A stretch of 64,000 nt of DNA. Source: Amanita rubescens. Lineage: Eukaryota; Basidiomycota; Agaricomycetes; Agaricales; Amanitaceae. Positions 45,300-55,901 of this stretch are shown piece after piece (position 1 is the first letter of the stretch; each line of letters starts with the position of its first letter). The notes below the pieces were generated by a model. It worked only from the letters and a program-made list of their open reading frames with translations. It did not search any database and was not told the origin of the DNA. The position numbers were made by a program, and so were the translations under genes. Where the stretch lies: contig WION01000222.1 of NCBI GenBank assembly GCA_015039365.1, positions 24,121-88,120 on the forward strand, given 5' to 3'.

Positions 45300-45394
45300 A
45301 TCGTATCTGCATGCAGTATAAAAGGGCCCAGTCCCAGAATATGTCCTACTCATCGTTTCCTCACTGGAAATGGCTGCCTTCGACTACTTCTCTT
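45300..45394 (+). promoter_or_regulatory. B3 promoter and first codons, orphaned
   Basis: TATAAAAGGGCCC at 45317, then a B-like leader and ATGGCTGCCTTCGACTAC (MAAFDYF, compare MATFDYS in B2/B4). The frame meets TGA after eight or nine codons and the sequence switches to PRODH. Confidence 0.75.
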
Positions 45395-45780
45395 GAGTGT
45401 GCCAGTGGCGAAGCGGATTATGTCCGGGCGACGTTCTTCAACCAGATTCGCAATCCATGGCCATCTCCAACATCCTGTCGGATGACCACTGACGGCTGTA
45501 GTTTATGGCTGGGGAAACTGCACGCGATACAATTCCTGTCCTGCGCACCCTGCGTGCTGAAAACAAAGGAGCATTGCTGGTATATACTCCGTCGAGGTTG
45601 GATGGCTCCAGGGACTCCGACGCGTTTGGACGGGTCAATGCATCTCGTAAACGTTCCGTGGATGAGATGATCAAGACCGTTGACACTACCGCCGATTTTA
45701 AGGATTCCTTCCCTTTCCTGGTCCCCATGCATCCGAGCCAAAGAATGTGATGTGAGGGTTGTGATAGATGCGGAATGAAA
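45395..45780 (+). pseudogene. PRODH 5' fragment fused downstream of the B3 promoter
   Basis: 45395-45710 matches the early exons of proline dehydrogenase: VPVAKRI-type helix, an intron-like segment, then AGETARDTIPVLRTLRAEN, SRKRSVDEMIKTVDTTADF. 45725-45775 is a detached piece of the later exon (GAGCCAAAGAATGTGATGTG, GTGATAGATGCGGAAT). The rest of the enzyme is missing, so no function is expected. Any transcript would start from a B-type promoter. Confidence 0.75.
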
Positions 45781-46065
45781 CGTGCTTTCTACTAGTAGCG
45801 TTGCAGTAGAAGCGTATGCTACAAATGTTTGTAGAATCACAACTGGATTCATTCTCACTGGACCGCTGAAGATGTCGATAACATCAAGTGACTGATCATA
45901 TGCTTGTCGGTACGAATATGAGTAACGAACATGTTTGAAAGATATCTAAAGGACGGTCCGGGAAATCGAACTTTCAAGAACCCATACGCGGCACTCCAAC
46001 TAACCTCTTGACCATGACCAACCTTCATAATACTTAAAAGGATCATTAATAGTACTATTGGTAGA

Positions 46066-48495
46066 TCATTTGTGATTTTCTTGTAATGCTATTGGTCCCC
46101 ATACTTGGTCCACCTTGTTGTTGAACACACGAACTTCCGTGTACTGTTTATTAAACACAACATGATACAGGTTAGCAATATCTAAGAAGAAAAGGTCAGC
46201 ATAGGCTATCTCCAAATATTGAGGTATCGTACGATTCTTATCCAACTCGGAATGGGAGGTCTTGGGGGGGTTTGTGCGACAATCAAGAAGAACATAATCA
46301 GTCATATCACCATCTTTCAGCCACTTGCCATATGCACCATCTGCTTTAAAACGGGAAGCGTGGTCGTTCAAACGATCTCCGTCGCGAGTGATTTCAATTC
46401 CCCATTTCACATTGGGGATGAAGAAGTCAATACGACCTGCAACTTTTGCTTTTCGTGCAGACGCGAACTCTGGGGAGATGCGAACATTTCCACAGGTAAC
46501 GGCGATGAGGGAGCGATAATACTCGTCTTGGTACTGAGCTTCCGGTGGTAGGTCAGTGGACCCACCATCGACACGGCGGATCGCTAACTTCATCTGCGAG
46601 GGCTTGAATTGCTTAAGGACCGCTAGGGACAGCGCGTATGGAGTTTCAAACTGGGGGAGACCATCCGTGGGTTGGAGTCTCCAAGATAGTGCCGCATGGT
46701 GGAGAGGGGTCGCAAACGTGTAAGACTGGGGTCCAGGTGCGTCTTCGGCGTAGATCCATCCCTTGCGATGGCAGTATCGAATAGCTGCATTGTCGGTGCC
46801 TTCCGTCACTCTGCCGGATACGAGCAAGCGCCGTAACAGCCTAGAGACGTCTGGATGGTCCGACAGATCCTTGTCGTCAGGTAGGCCTCGTGTGAAGGCT
46901 CCAGCAAGACGATTCATGATGTGATCAAGAGAGAAATTTTCATAATAGGTATCAAGTGTGAGTGGTCCTTTCCTTCGTATGTGTGTTTTCATCTGGAGAC
47001 AGAGTTAGTGGAGATACAAACCAGAGGGCATTGTACAAAGAACACACATCGTTCAATATGAGCCTTAAGAGTCCAATCACAGCACCAACATGCCCAGCCG
47101 TCATCTCAAAGATTTCTTGCGAGAGGTCCAGGTCGATCGCTAGCTCTTCGTTGAACTGTAACACAACCTCGCTGAATTCATCCCAATCGAGCAATAGACC
47201 ATGTATTTCTGTCCCCTTATTGACCTTGCTGGGCCATAGAGTCATACAAGCTGCTTTGTCGAGATCTGTGGGCGTTCCTCCGTCGATGCTCTTAACGGGA
47301 GTTGATACGCTGCCGTAGCTGCAAAATACGACGACGCGGTAGCAACTTGGATTGTCAATGATGTTCTTCAAGAAACCGTTCCAAAGATAGCCATCCCCGA
47401 ATGATTCCTGAGCTTCATCCATAAGTAGGAAAGCAGGGCTCGTTCGCCTGGGGAAATCGGGAATGATGGCCTTGAGGCAAAAGTACGAATCCGACTTCTG
47501 TTCCGCTGAAAGGCCTAAGTTTCCCGGCGGCCACGACCAAGTTACACAGACAAAAGCTTTGGGATCTTTCTGTAGAATATGCTGATGCAGTAGATTCAAG
47601 AGAGTTGACTTGCCGCTCCCTGGAGTCCCTCGAACCTAGTATAAGATTGCTCGGACGTCGGCATCAAACTTCTCAAGACGCCGAGACGTACATAGATCAG
47701 CCTTTCCTCCATCATGGCATCATACAACCCTTCAACTGTCCGTTTACGGAGGCTGATGTTTGCTGTAAAATGCCGGAAATCAACTACGTGGAGAAGATAA
47801 TACGAGATATATCTACACTCACGTGAAATTACAGGTGGTTCTGAACTAGTACGGCGCATCAGGGGTAGTTGAGGCAGTGGGGCTAGGGAGCATATGCAAC
47901 AAGAATGCCAGGAGCATTGTAAGTGCAGAAAAAACATGGCATTAACTTTGCTTACGGGGTGGATCTTCGTGGGTTGAGGATCAGTTAGTAATTGTCTAGA
48001 AACCTGGTCAATGCGCACTCACGTTTCACGAGAATGTGTAGAAAGCCCTGGGGAACACCTTGGGGAAAGTAACTTGAGATGGTATCCGAAGGCTCTTCCA
48101 GGTTGACGAAAAACTCGGAGGGGAATCGCGGAAGACGATTGAGAAGGGTCTTTACGGGTTTGATCCCTATAGGATTGACGAGCTACGCGGCGTGAGTGGA
48201 ATGCGTACATTGGCAATTGAAACATACTCACTTTCCACAGGACGATATTCGAGACATCTACATCGCAAAGAGCTACTTTCTTTCTTTTAATGAGTTCCGT
48301 CAGCTGGAACATGTTCTGTCCAGCATCTACAATAACTTGAAACGGAGTCACATCGCCATCAAGGAGACACCAGAGGTGGTACAGGTTGGCCGTTTGCATT
48401 GGGGGTGGAAGAAGTCCGGATGACATGTAGGAGTTATAATAAAGAAGTTGTAGAGGGGAAAAAGGAGAAGCAGCGTTGGACTGGAAGTCGCTCAT
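46066..48495 (-). CDS. Crinkler (CRN)-type effector: header, P-loop NTPase, REase-fold nuclease
   Basis: Seemingly intact. The N-terminus has the ubiquitin-like Crinkler header (LWCLLDGD, then FQLTELIKRKKV, NIVLWKL after splicing), continuing to the GFLHILVK end of the header. Small exons lead to EERLIY, spliced to VRGTPGSGKSTLLN (Walker A). LLMDEAQES is Walker B and FCSYGS a sensor-like strand. The C-terminal exon (46992-46066) has the PD-(D/E)XK-type core: RIDFFIPNVKWGIEITRDG, then NDHASRF. The header-NTPase-REase order is that described for Crinklers of oomycetes and fungi (Zhang and co-workers, Aravind group). These proteins are thought to act in nuclei of target cells or in conflicts between strains; the target here is unknown. 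The small middle exons near 47.65-47.95 kb are the least certain. It sits between A3 and A4 of the array. Confidence 0.85.
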
Positions 48496-49917
48496 CGTTA
48501 ATCTGAGACCAACAATAATAGGGGCACTTTAGTTATTACCGCTTTTGGTGCCGCGCATCATAACCTGAGTATCTCACTAGTAACCTGAATCGAATAAAGG
48601 AAAAAGATTTGGGATGTAGTAGTATGACAACGTTGAAGTACGGAATGTGTCTCGTCGTCACCTCGTTGGCCTCGCGCGAAGCTCGTTCGATCCACTGACA
48701 GTTGCCACCCAACGCTGACTTATCCCTCACTCTCTTTCCGCCCCTCCTTCGCTCTCACTTTCTTTGGAAGCTCGCAGATTCTGAGATTCCGCATACGTAC
48801 TTTGATCCGGCGGATAAACCCATGTTCAGTTGAAGAATGGACTCAAACACGCTTTTTAGCAGCGAAGAGCTATTGTTCGATTCGGGCTACGATGCCAACG
48901 TCGCGTTTTTTGAGTGTATACCTCAGCCAGAGGATGCGGTGGTGTATTGGTGCACGAGGGAATGAGGTGTCGAGGATCGGATAGCATAGCGATGTGGCGG
49001 ATTTGAAAAGGGTGATGAGGGAGCGGCTGTCTATGGCTGGCGCAAGTATATTTGTGGCAGTGGAGAATGTATATATGGAGGAACGGTGGCGCCGCTGGGG
49101 GAGGTATGCGAGGTCGTGGAGGACGTGAATGCTATCGAGTTGCATACCACGGGACTTTATGGGCCGCAAGGAAATTGGAGGACGTTGGGATGACTGTTAC
49201 TCTTTGCGATAATCTCCATGGCTGATCATTCGGACTCACGAGCGCCCAAGTCAAACGCCAAAGTGTCGTACTTAAATGAGCGTAAATGACTGTTACTGAT
49301 CTTTTGCCAGTAAGCCATCTTCAGTCGCACGGTCAACAAAAAATTGAATCATACGGACCTGCATCTGGCACGACCTTTCCGTTTGTTGACTACACTCAGA
49401 CTGTTTCTCCCGGCATGCTTCCAATTTTTGACAATTTCCTTTTCTACTGCATGGCTTCAGTCCCCACCTTGATGCCTGGGCTCTGCACCCTCCCTTCTTC
49501 TCTGGACAAATGTTCTCGATGATGAGCCGTCCTAGCGTGCGTAGCAGAAGCCTATTGAGTTGAGTTGAGTTGCGAGTCGCGGGAGTAGTGTTACGTTAGC
49601 CGATTGTAATCACGACTGACTTTCTGAATCACATTCACCTTTGGCATCCCATCCACCAATCACGATGATCCATCTGAACCACGCTAATTCACGCCGGGCC
49701 ATGGCAGTTCTCTCGAAATGTGACATACAACTACATTTTGTCCAATACGGATACTCATACCTATACGATTCGGATGATGCGGCGTAGTTAGCCGACTTGA
49801 GCGTATTATTTGCTGTCCTCGTGGGGAGGTACAAGGTGCATGCTCGAATTATTTAAGAATGCCGAACCCAGTCGCAATACAAGTATTATAGCTGATAACT
49901 AGTCCCTGGCACTATAA
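48496..49917. other. Spacer with one doubtful short frame
   Basis: Includes the Crinkler promoter. On the plus strand a frame starting at 48838 (MDSNTLFSSEELLFDSGYD) stops at 48963, and the same frame reopens to about 49190 (GWRKYICGSGECIYGG). The two pieces do not splice cleanly, so this is at best a broken gene of unknown type. 49772-49835 is array flank shared with 43.15-43.24 kb. Confidence 0.35.
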
Positions 49918-51009
49918 CTACTTCGTATTAATGTATTCTTGCACGTCAATTTGGACCACTTCCCATTGGATCATAGCCGCTGGTAAAACCCTCGCTGTAG
50001 AAAGATTCTGAGCAATTTCTTCAAAAGACTGTACTCAAACATATCAGTATAACGCTCATATCCCATAGGCATTAAGTGCCTACGCCTCAAGCTTGGCTTT
50101 GGTATTCTTAACGTTCAGGACGGCTGCAGTTCATTGATCGCCTCAGTAATCTAAAAGAGATGTAAGCGTTGACAATTCGATGTATTTGGTCTAGTCTAAC
50201 CTTGTGAACCTCGATAGCTTGCCACGCGACGGTCCCACCAAGAGCGCCTACGAGTATTGGTTAGTTATTAGCTCGAGCTCTGTTTCGCTAGATGTGTACC
50301 TGCAACACTTAGGGCCGCCAACATGCCGGCCGCGGGAAGGAAGGCACAGAAGGCAGCAAGGCAGGCAAACATGGTCATGTTCTTTTGCTCTTCGGTAAGC
50401 TCGTCAATGCTCTGCTGCCATTTATCAATCTTTTGGTCACACTCGTTAATCTTCATCTTCACAACGTTGATTGCATTGTCCCAGTCGTTCTTCACCTCGG
50501 TGCTATCAGATTATACGTGAGAAAACCTCCGACCGTAACGCGAGGTTGCTTACGATCGCTTGGAGAGCGTTTTAGCAGATTCAAGGTATTCTGACACCAA
50601 GGGCGTGTTAGTTGAGAGGTAGGTGGACAGCGGAATATCTCAGCCACGATGTCGGCTTGGTCGTCGCGCTTCACGAACGGCAAAAGGATCTGCTGAATTG
50701 TGGCGTATGTTGCGAGATCTCGCGCAACTGGTAACGTATCTAGTTGCAGCCGGAGGTACTTCTCACGATAGTAGTTCATAACGACATTGATGTTGGTCAA
50801 GTCGGAGAGTCGACTGTTGCCGCTAGCAACTAGAGTGAACAAGTTAGTAGTCTCGTCCAGGTCATCGCCAAGGGATATAATTTTGAGGTTCGGGAACACT
50901 AGCGGCTCGTGAAGTGCCTTGCGAGCAGCCAGGTAGTCTGGAGAAACCTACTCAAAGAGCCGAGCTGTGTACCGGTACCAAGAGAGTCCAGGAGCCGAGA
51001 GGACATATT
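49918..51009 (-). pseudogene. A4: short-form A copy, frameshifted
   Basis: Nearly identical to A3 and with the same LTNIN-VMNYYREKY deletion junction, so A3 and A4 descend from one deleted ancestor. It carries at least two one-base losses compared with A3: near 50941 in the first helix, and near 50640 (GGCTGAGATAT versus GGCTGGAGATAT). A small deletion near 50020 and a shortened end (INTK) are also seen. It is not expected to make a full product unless these are assembly errors. Confidence 0.75.
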
Positions 51010-51064
51010 TCGAGAAATGTGTTGTGGGATGCAACTAGACCAGATTCTTGTCTAAATACGATCC

Positions 51065-51965
51065 GTCGAAGGCCAGATGTGGAAAGTAACAACGGCCGAC
51101 GTTCCAGGGTTTGGTTAACATTACTCTGGGAAGGTGCTCGGGATGAGAACGAGTTTGGTTAACATCAGTCTGGGAAGGTGATCTGGATGAGAACGCATAG
51201 ATAGAGCAGGCTATATGCGGAAAGCAACAACGGCAGATGTTCTACCATTTGGTTAACATCAATTGAGAAGGTGTTTGGGATGAGATAGAACAGACTAGAT
51301 CAACAACGACCGACGTTCCAGACCTTGGTTAACATTATTCTGGAAGGTGCTCAGGATGAGAATGCATAGATAGAGCAGGCAAGACGTGGCAACGGCCGAT
51401 GTTCCAGGGTTTAGTTAGCATTACTCTGGGAAGGTGATTGGGATGAGAACGAGTTTAATTATCATGAATCTGGGAAGGTGATCGGGATGAGACCGCATAG
51501 ACAGAGCAGGCCAGATATGAAAAGCAACAATGGCCGACGTTCCAGGATTTGGCTAACATTGGAAGGTGCTCGGGATGAGAATGGGTTTTATTAACATTAG
51601 TCTGGGAAGGTGTTCAGGAGGAGAATAGAGCAGGCCAGATGTGGAAAACAACAACGACCGACGTTCCAGGGTTTGGATTACTTTGGGGAGGCGCCCCGAA
51701 TGAGAACACATAGAAAGAGTAGGTAAGATGTGAAAATCGACGACGGCAGGCGTTCCAGGGCTTGACTGCTCTGGGAAGGTGTTCAGGACCAGAACGCATG
51801 GATAGAACAGGCCAGATACGCCAGTGGCAACGACCGACGTTCCAGACCTTGGTTAACGTTACTCTGGTAGGTGCTCAGGATGAGAATGCATAGATAGAGC
51901 AGGCGAGACGTGGCAAAGGCGGGCGTTCCACTTAACATCACTCTGTGAAGACTCTGCTCGCCCGC
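51065..51965 (+). repeat. ~90 bp minisatellite between A4 and B4 (longest array)
   Basis: About ten degenerate units with the usual core: GGCCGACGTTCCAG, TTTGGTTAACATTA, CTGGGAAGGTG, GGGATGAGAACG, CATAGATAGAGCAGG. It is the longest of the four arrays. Confidence 0.9.
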
Positions 51966-52339
51966 AAGAAACGTCGGAATGCGGATTTCAGAGGTCAGTT
52001 GAGTGGCTAGCTCGAACAGCTAGGATTGAAGCTTGACATGAACGATAAGATAATTGACAAGTCGACGGAGATCGTAAGGGAGCAGATGCAAAAGCCTTTA
52101 TTTTTAGAGCGCCACGGTGCTAAACTTAGCTTTCACGTGTCCACAGTCCAATACGCCGTGTTGTTTCAGAAATCATAGCTCTCACATTACGCGAACGCAA
52201 TAGATGGAGTGGCGCTTGTTACAGTCTTGAGGTGAGTATCGTGATCGCACTACAAAGGGTTTCACGTCTGACACGCGAGATGTAATAGATTGGATGCACG
52301 AAAACCATGAAGTAACGCTCAATCCGTAATGCGAGGCAA

Positions 52340-52401
52340 GATCGTATCTGCATGCAGTATAAAAGGGCCCAGTCGCAGACTATGTTCCACCCATCACTGA
52401 A
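52340..52401 (+). promoter_or_regulatory. B4 core promoter
   Basis: GCATGCAGTATAAAAGGGCC with the TATA box at 52358, then CAGACTATGTTCCACCCATC and the start codon at 52402. It matches B3 and B2. Confidence 0.75.
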
Positions 52402-53487
52402 ATGGCTACCTTCGATTATTCCTCCTTCCTTCCAGGCAATCTCGATCCTGCCTTGCAAGAATTGACCAACGTTTACAAGAATAACACGGATCGCCTCACC
52501 AATGCATTTTTCCAGACTCCCTTACCAGGTGTCCACACGTCGGCACGTACGTATCCAATCAATACGGTGCTTCACACTGATCCAATTTCTTTCCCTAGCG
52601 GACATCATGGGTGCGAAAGACCTAGGCTTCAAAGTTGCCTTGCGCTCTGTGCCTTCTGTTCGTGATGTGGTAGCATATACTCAACTTATTGCCACTTTCA
52701 TTCCTGTGATTACGGATCACGATACCCTTGTCGCCATCTTATTGCCCAATGCTTCTTCATGGAAGATCTTGGAGACATCTGACCTCTCTGACATAAACGA
52801 GGTCCGTCACCCTACCCAGACTCAAAACAGCGCTTATTTTTCCATCAGGAATATAGGCAAAAGTTTAATGATTACCTGCCTATTTTAGATCCGATGGTCG
52901 ACGGTTTGAACAATTTCCTGACAGAACTGAAGAACATCGACAAGGAAAACCCTCCTGCTTGGTTCAAGCAGACGTTATTTGATACCCTCACTCCCATTCT
53001 GTCCTTCGCAAGCTTCCGTCCTGGCGTTGAAGGCCAATCTATATTAGCGGGTATTCTTGGATTATCTATTAGCATGGTGAACACACCGATGAACGAGATC
53101 CTTTTCCCGCTCTTCCCTCGCTCTCCCGACCCGAAGGTTGTGATCGCAGAAGCCGTTCAGACAAACTGTGTTGACGCCATCACAAAATACGAGGAGCTCA
53201 TTCGTGATCTCATCCCCCTTTTTGAACCGTTCCAAGCTGCCTGCATTACCGTTTCAGAAGAGCAAGTCGCCGTTGCTCCGCGCATTAAGGATAATGCTCC
53301 CGGACCCGAGCCAACCACTGCTGACCAGTGCATTCTCGCCTGGGATGATGTTAAGAATGCCGGAAATGGTTTCATCAACTACGTCGCCGGAGGTTCCTCT
53401 GCTAACGCGGCGTCGACCGAAACGTCGAAATCGCCTGCTGCGCAAGCGGAGCCAATATCTCCGGGAGACGTCACCAAAGCCTTCTGA
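52402..53487 (+). CDS. B4: truncated B keeping only the N-terminal module
   Basis: Exons 52402-52546, 52599-52801 and 52849-53487 give an open frame of 328 residues, closely matching B2's first ~330. At GDVTKAF the frame stops (TGA at 53487), and the next bases match B2's last codons and 3' flank (GGTAAAGGTGC). So one deletion removed about two thirds of the gene and left the ends joined. It retains the first hydrophobic segment (SILAGILGLSISMV). Promoter, start, splice sites and 3' flank are all kept, so a short protein could well be made. It could be a functional single module or just a deletion derivative. Confidence 0.65.
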
Positions 53488-53609
53488 CCTGGTTGGTAAA
53501 GGTGCGCTTCGTAGTGAAACAGTTGGAATTGCCATGTTACCCTGAATATGTACTTTTGATGTCATGGCTTGTGAATGAAAAAAATGATTCCGAAAGTGAT
53601 TCTGAACCT

Positions 53610-53695
53610 TGAGGTCGACGTGCTGTTGGTGCTACTGATTCGCGCGAAATTATTTGGGCAGAGTTGCAGGCTCAATACAAGATAATGACATCCTC
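53610..53695 (+). pseudogene. PRODH C-terminal scrap
   Basis: GGTCGACGTGCTGTTGGTG followed by ACTGATTCGCGCGAAATTAT and TTGGGCAGAG matches the last exon of PRODH with an internal deletion. It is followed by GGCTCAATACAAGATAATG of the A-type 3' flank. A trace of the PRODH/A junction is thus left between B4 and PRODH2. Confidence 0.65.
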
Positions 53696-53785
53696 CAACC
53701 ACGTTATATATTGCCAAAATGATGGAGTGACTCCGTGACATCATGATGCTATTTATGATTTTGTGCGCTATCATCCGGCAGCTTC

Positions 53786-55793
53786 ATGGTCCGAGTTGTT
53801 GAGTTCCGACCGTGTAAGTAGTAATACCTCAGCTTCTTTCTTTCTATCATCTCTATACCCTCCGTGCATGTACAGGTCCTTCTTTCGTGTCCAAGCTCGA
53901 AACTGGACTCGCTCAAGCTACAGGCGCAACTTGGCCCTCGCTACGATATCATCCGGAACTCTCGGATTCGCTTTGACTAAGCAACGAACAGATACCAATG
54001 AACACTCTAATAACACGCCAAACCATTCATTGAGCTCTCTCGTGAGGGCTTATGCCGTGTACAGCATGTGTTCTGTACCCTCAATTGTCGAGTATTCGCC
54101 CCATATTCTCCGTATTCTCCTCAGTGTGCCGGTGGTGAGGCAGATCACGGAGGTCTTGGTCCGGGTGACGTTTTTCAACCAGGTTTGTCCTCCAGATCCA
54201 ATACCTTTTCGAGTGAACGTTTATGTATGTGATTCAAGTTTGTGGGCGGGGATACCGCACGCGACACGATACCCGTCCTACGTACCCTGCGCGCTGAAAA
54301 CAAGGGCGCTTTACTGGTCTATTCGGTAGAAGTGGATGATCATGCTGTCATGTCGAATGACACGTCTGGGCAGGGCAATCCATCTCATAAACGTTTCGTG
54401 GAGGAGATGATAAAGACCATTGACACTGCCGCTGATTTTGAGGATTCCTTGGGTAATCGCGGAGGCTTCAATAGACGCACATGCGTTGCTTTGAAACTGG
54501 TAAGATTGAGCTTAACGTAATGGGAAAATGGTCTAAGCATATCTTTCACAGTCCGCGCTATTACCCGATGCACATGCTTTGATCAAACTCTCCGCCCATA
54601 TCCTCAAGGCACGTTCATCTCAAGCGGTCCCCTTCCCCGGTTCTCCTACTGCCTCGGATCTTGCAATATTACACGGTATACACGCGTCTTTGTTGCTTCT
54701 CCAGTCGCAATCCTAATTGAACACGATCAGCCCCCAGTCAAGGCGTGAATCTGACGCAGAAAGACATCGAGTCTCTTCGAGAACTACACGCCGACCTGGA
54801 AAGTATATGTTCTCGTGCCAAAGCACGGGATGTAAAGGTCGTCATAGATGCGGAATATAGCTGGTACCAACCAGCAGTGGACGCGTTCCAATTGAGTATG
54901 ATGCGCAAGTTCAACGTGTTAGACAGTGGCCACACCCAACCTTTGGTCTATGGCACTTGGCAAGCATACCTACGACGGTAAGTCAGAAACATCGTCTTTG
55001 GTCTCTTGGTACTGATGCTTTACAGAAACCCGGGGTTCTTAGCAGAGGCACTTCGGGATGCACGAATGCATAAGTATGCCCTTGGAGTCAAGCTCGTTCG
55101 AGGAGCGTATCATGAGTACGAGATTCATGCCCACAGTGATGCTAAGAGCAAAGAGGATTCCGTGTCCATTTCGCCAGATCCAGAACCTCCCGTTTGGATG
55201 ACGAAATCCGAGACAGATGCCTGCTTTAATGAAGGTGTGCGGACACTGGTCAAAGCTATTGCTACGGATGTCAGCGCAAGCTGGAGGGACACGAAGAACT
55301 GGTGGTCAATATCAAGAACAAATAGCAACACTGCGCTGTCTGTTCCACGAATTGCTGTCATCTTTGGGACACACAACCGGGAGAGTTGTGATGTCGTGTT
55401 GGAAGAACTTGTCAAGGCGAATTTGGCCAGCAAGGAAGAGATAGAAGAGGAAGGAAGGAAGGGCAAGAGGACAGTGGTGTCAGTGCGAGATGATGTAGCG
55501 CAACGAATCGCTATCGCACAGCTGTATGGCATGTGTGATGATCTGACTGATTCATTGGTCGAGAGGATCAGGTCAAGACTCCTCTTGTTATGAAGTACGC
55601 GCAGTTTCCTTGTTTATTTTGGACTCGTCTCATGTCCTTAGGTATCTCCCATACGGTGCACTTTCTGAGGTACTACCCTACCTTGGTCGACGTGCTATCG
55701 AGAACAAGTCGGTGCTTGGACAAGGCGGAGCTGAGAGAGAGAGGATGAGAGCTTGGCGACTAATTCGCGCTAGGATACTTGGGCAGATGTCAT
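53786..55793 (+). CDS. PUT1: Proline dehydrogenase copy 2 (PRODH2), best-preserved
   Basis: FAD-dependent oxidation of proline in mitochondria. Start ATG 53786; MVRVVEFRP is spliced to SFFRVQARNWTRSSYRRN, an Arg-rich, acid-free stretch typical of a mitochondrial presequence. Then SLVRAYAVYSMCSVP, ARDTIPVLRTLRAENKG, DVKVVIDAEYSWYQPA, YGTWQAYLRR, GVKLVRGAYHEYE, FGTHNRESC, LPYGALSEVLPY, and the substrate-binding GRRAIENKS. All key positions changed in PRODH1 are normal here. About seven exons, the last 55642-55793. One base appears missing near 55573, in a run of A (before the TPLVMK codons), which shifts the frame just before the last intron. As with CAND1 next door, this looks like a homopolymer assembly error. 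The symbol follows the yeast orthologue. Confidence 0.85.
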
Positions 55794-55901
55794 AATCTAG
55801 AGTAGTCGCCGCGTCGCGTCGCGTGACAAGTGTTGTTATTAGCCTTTTAAGGACGACTTGTCCATCGCGATTACCTTCATCTCAGACTTTGGCTATTCAA
55901 A

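Noticed and set aside
49286..49522. 78-codon plus-strand frame
   Set aside because: No motif, no flanking exons and no conservation in the other array copies.
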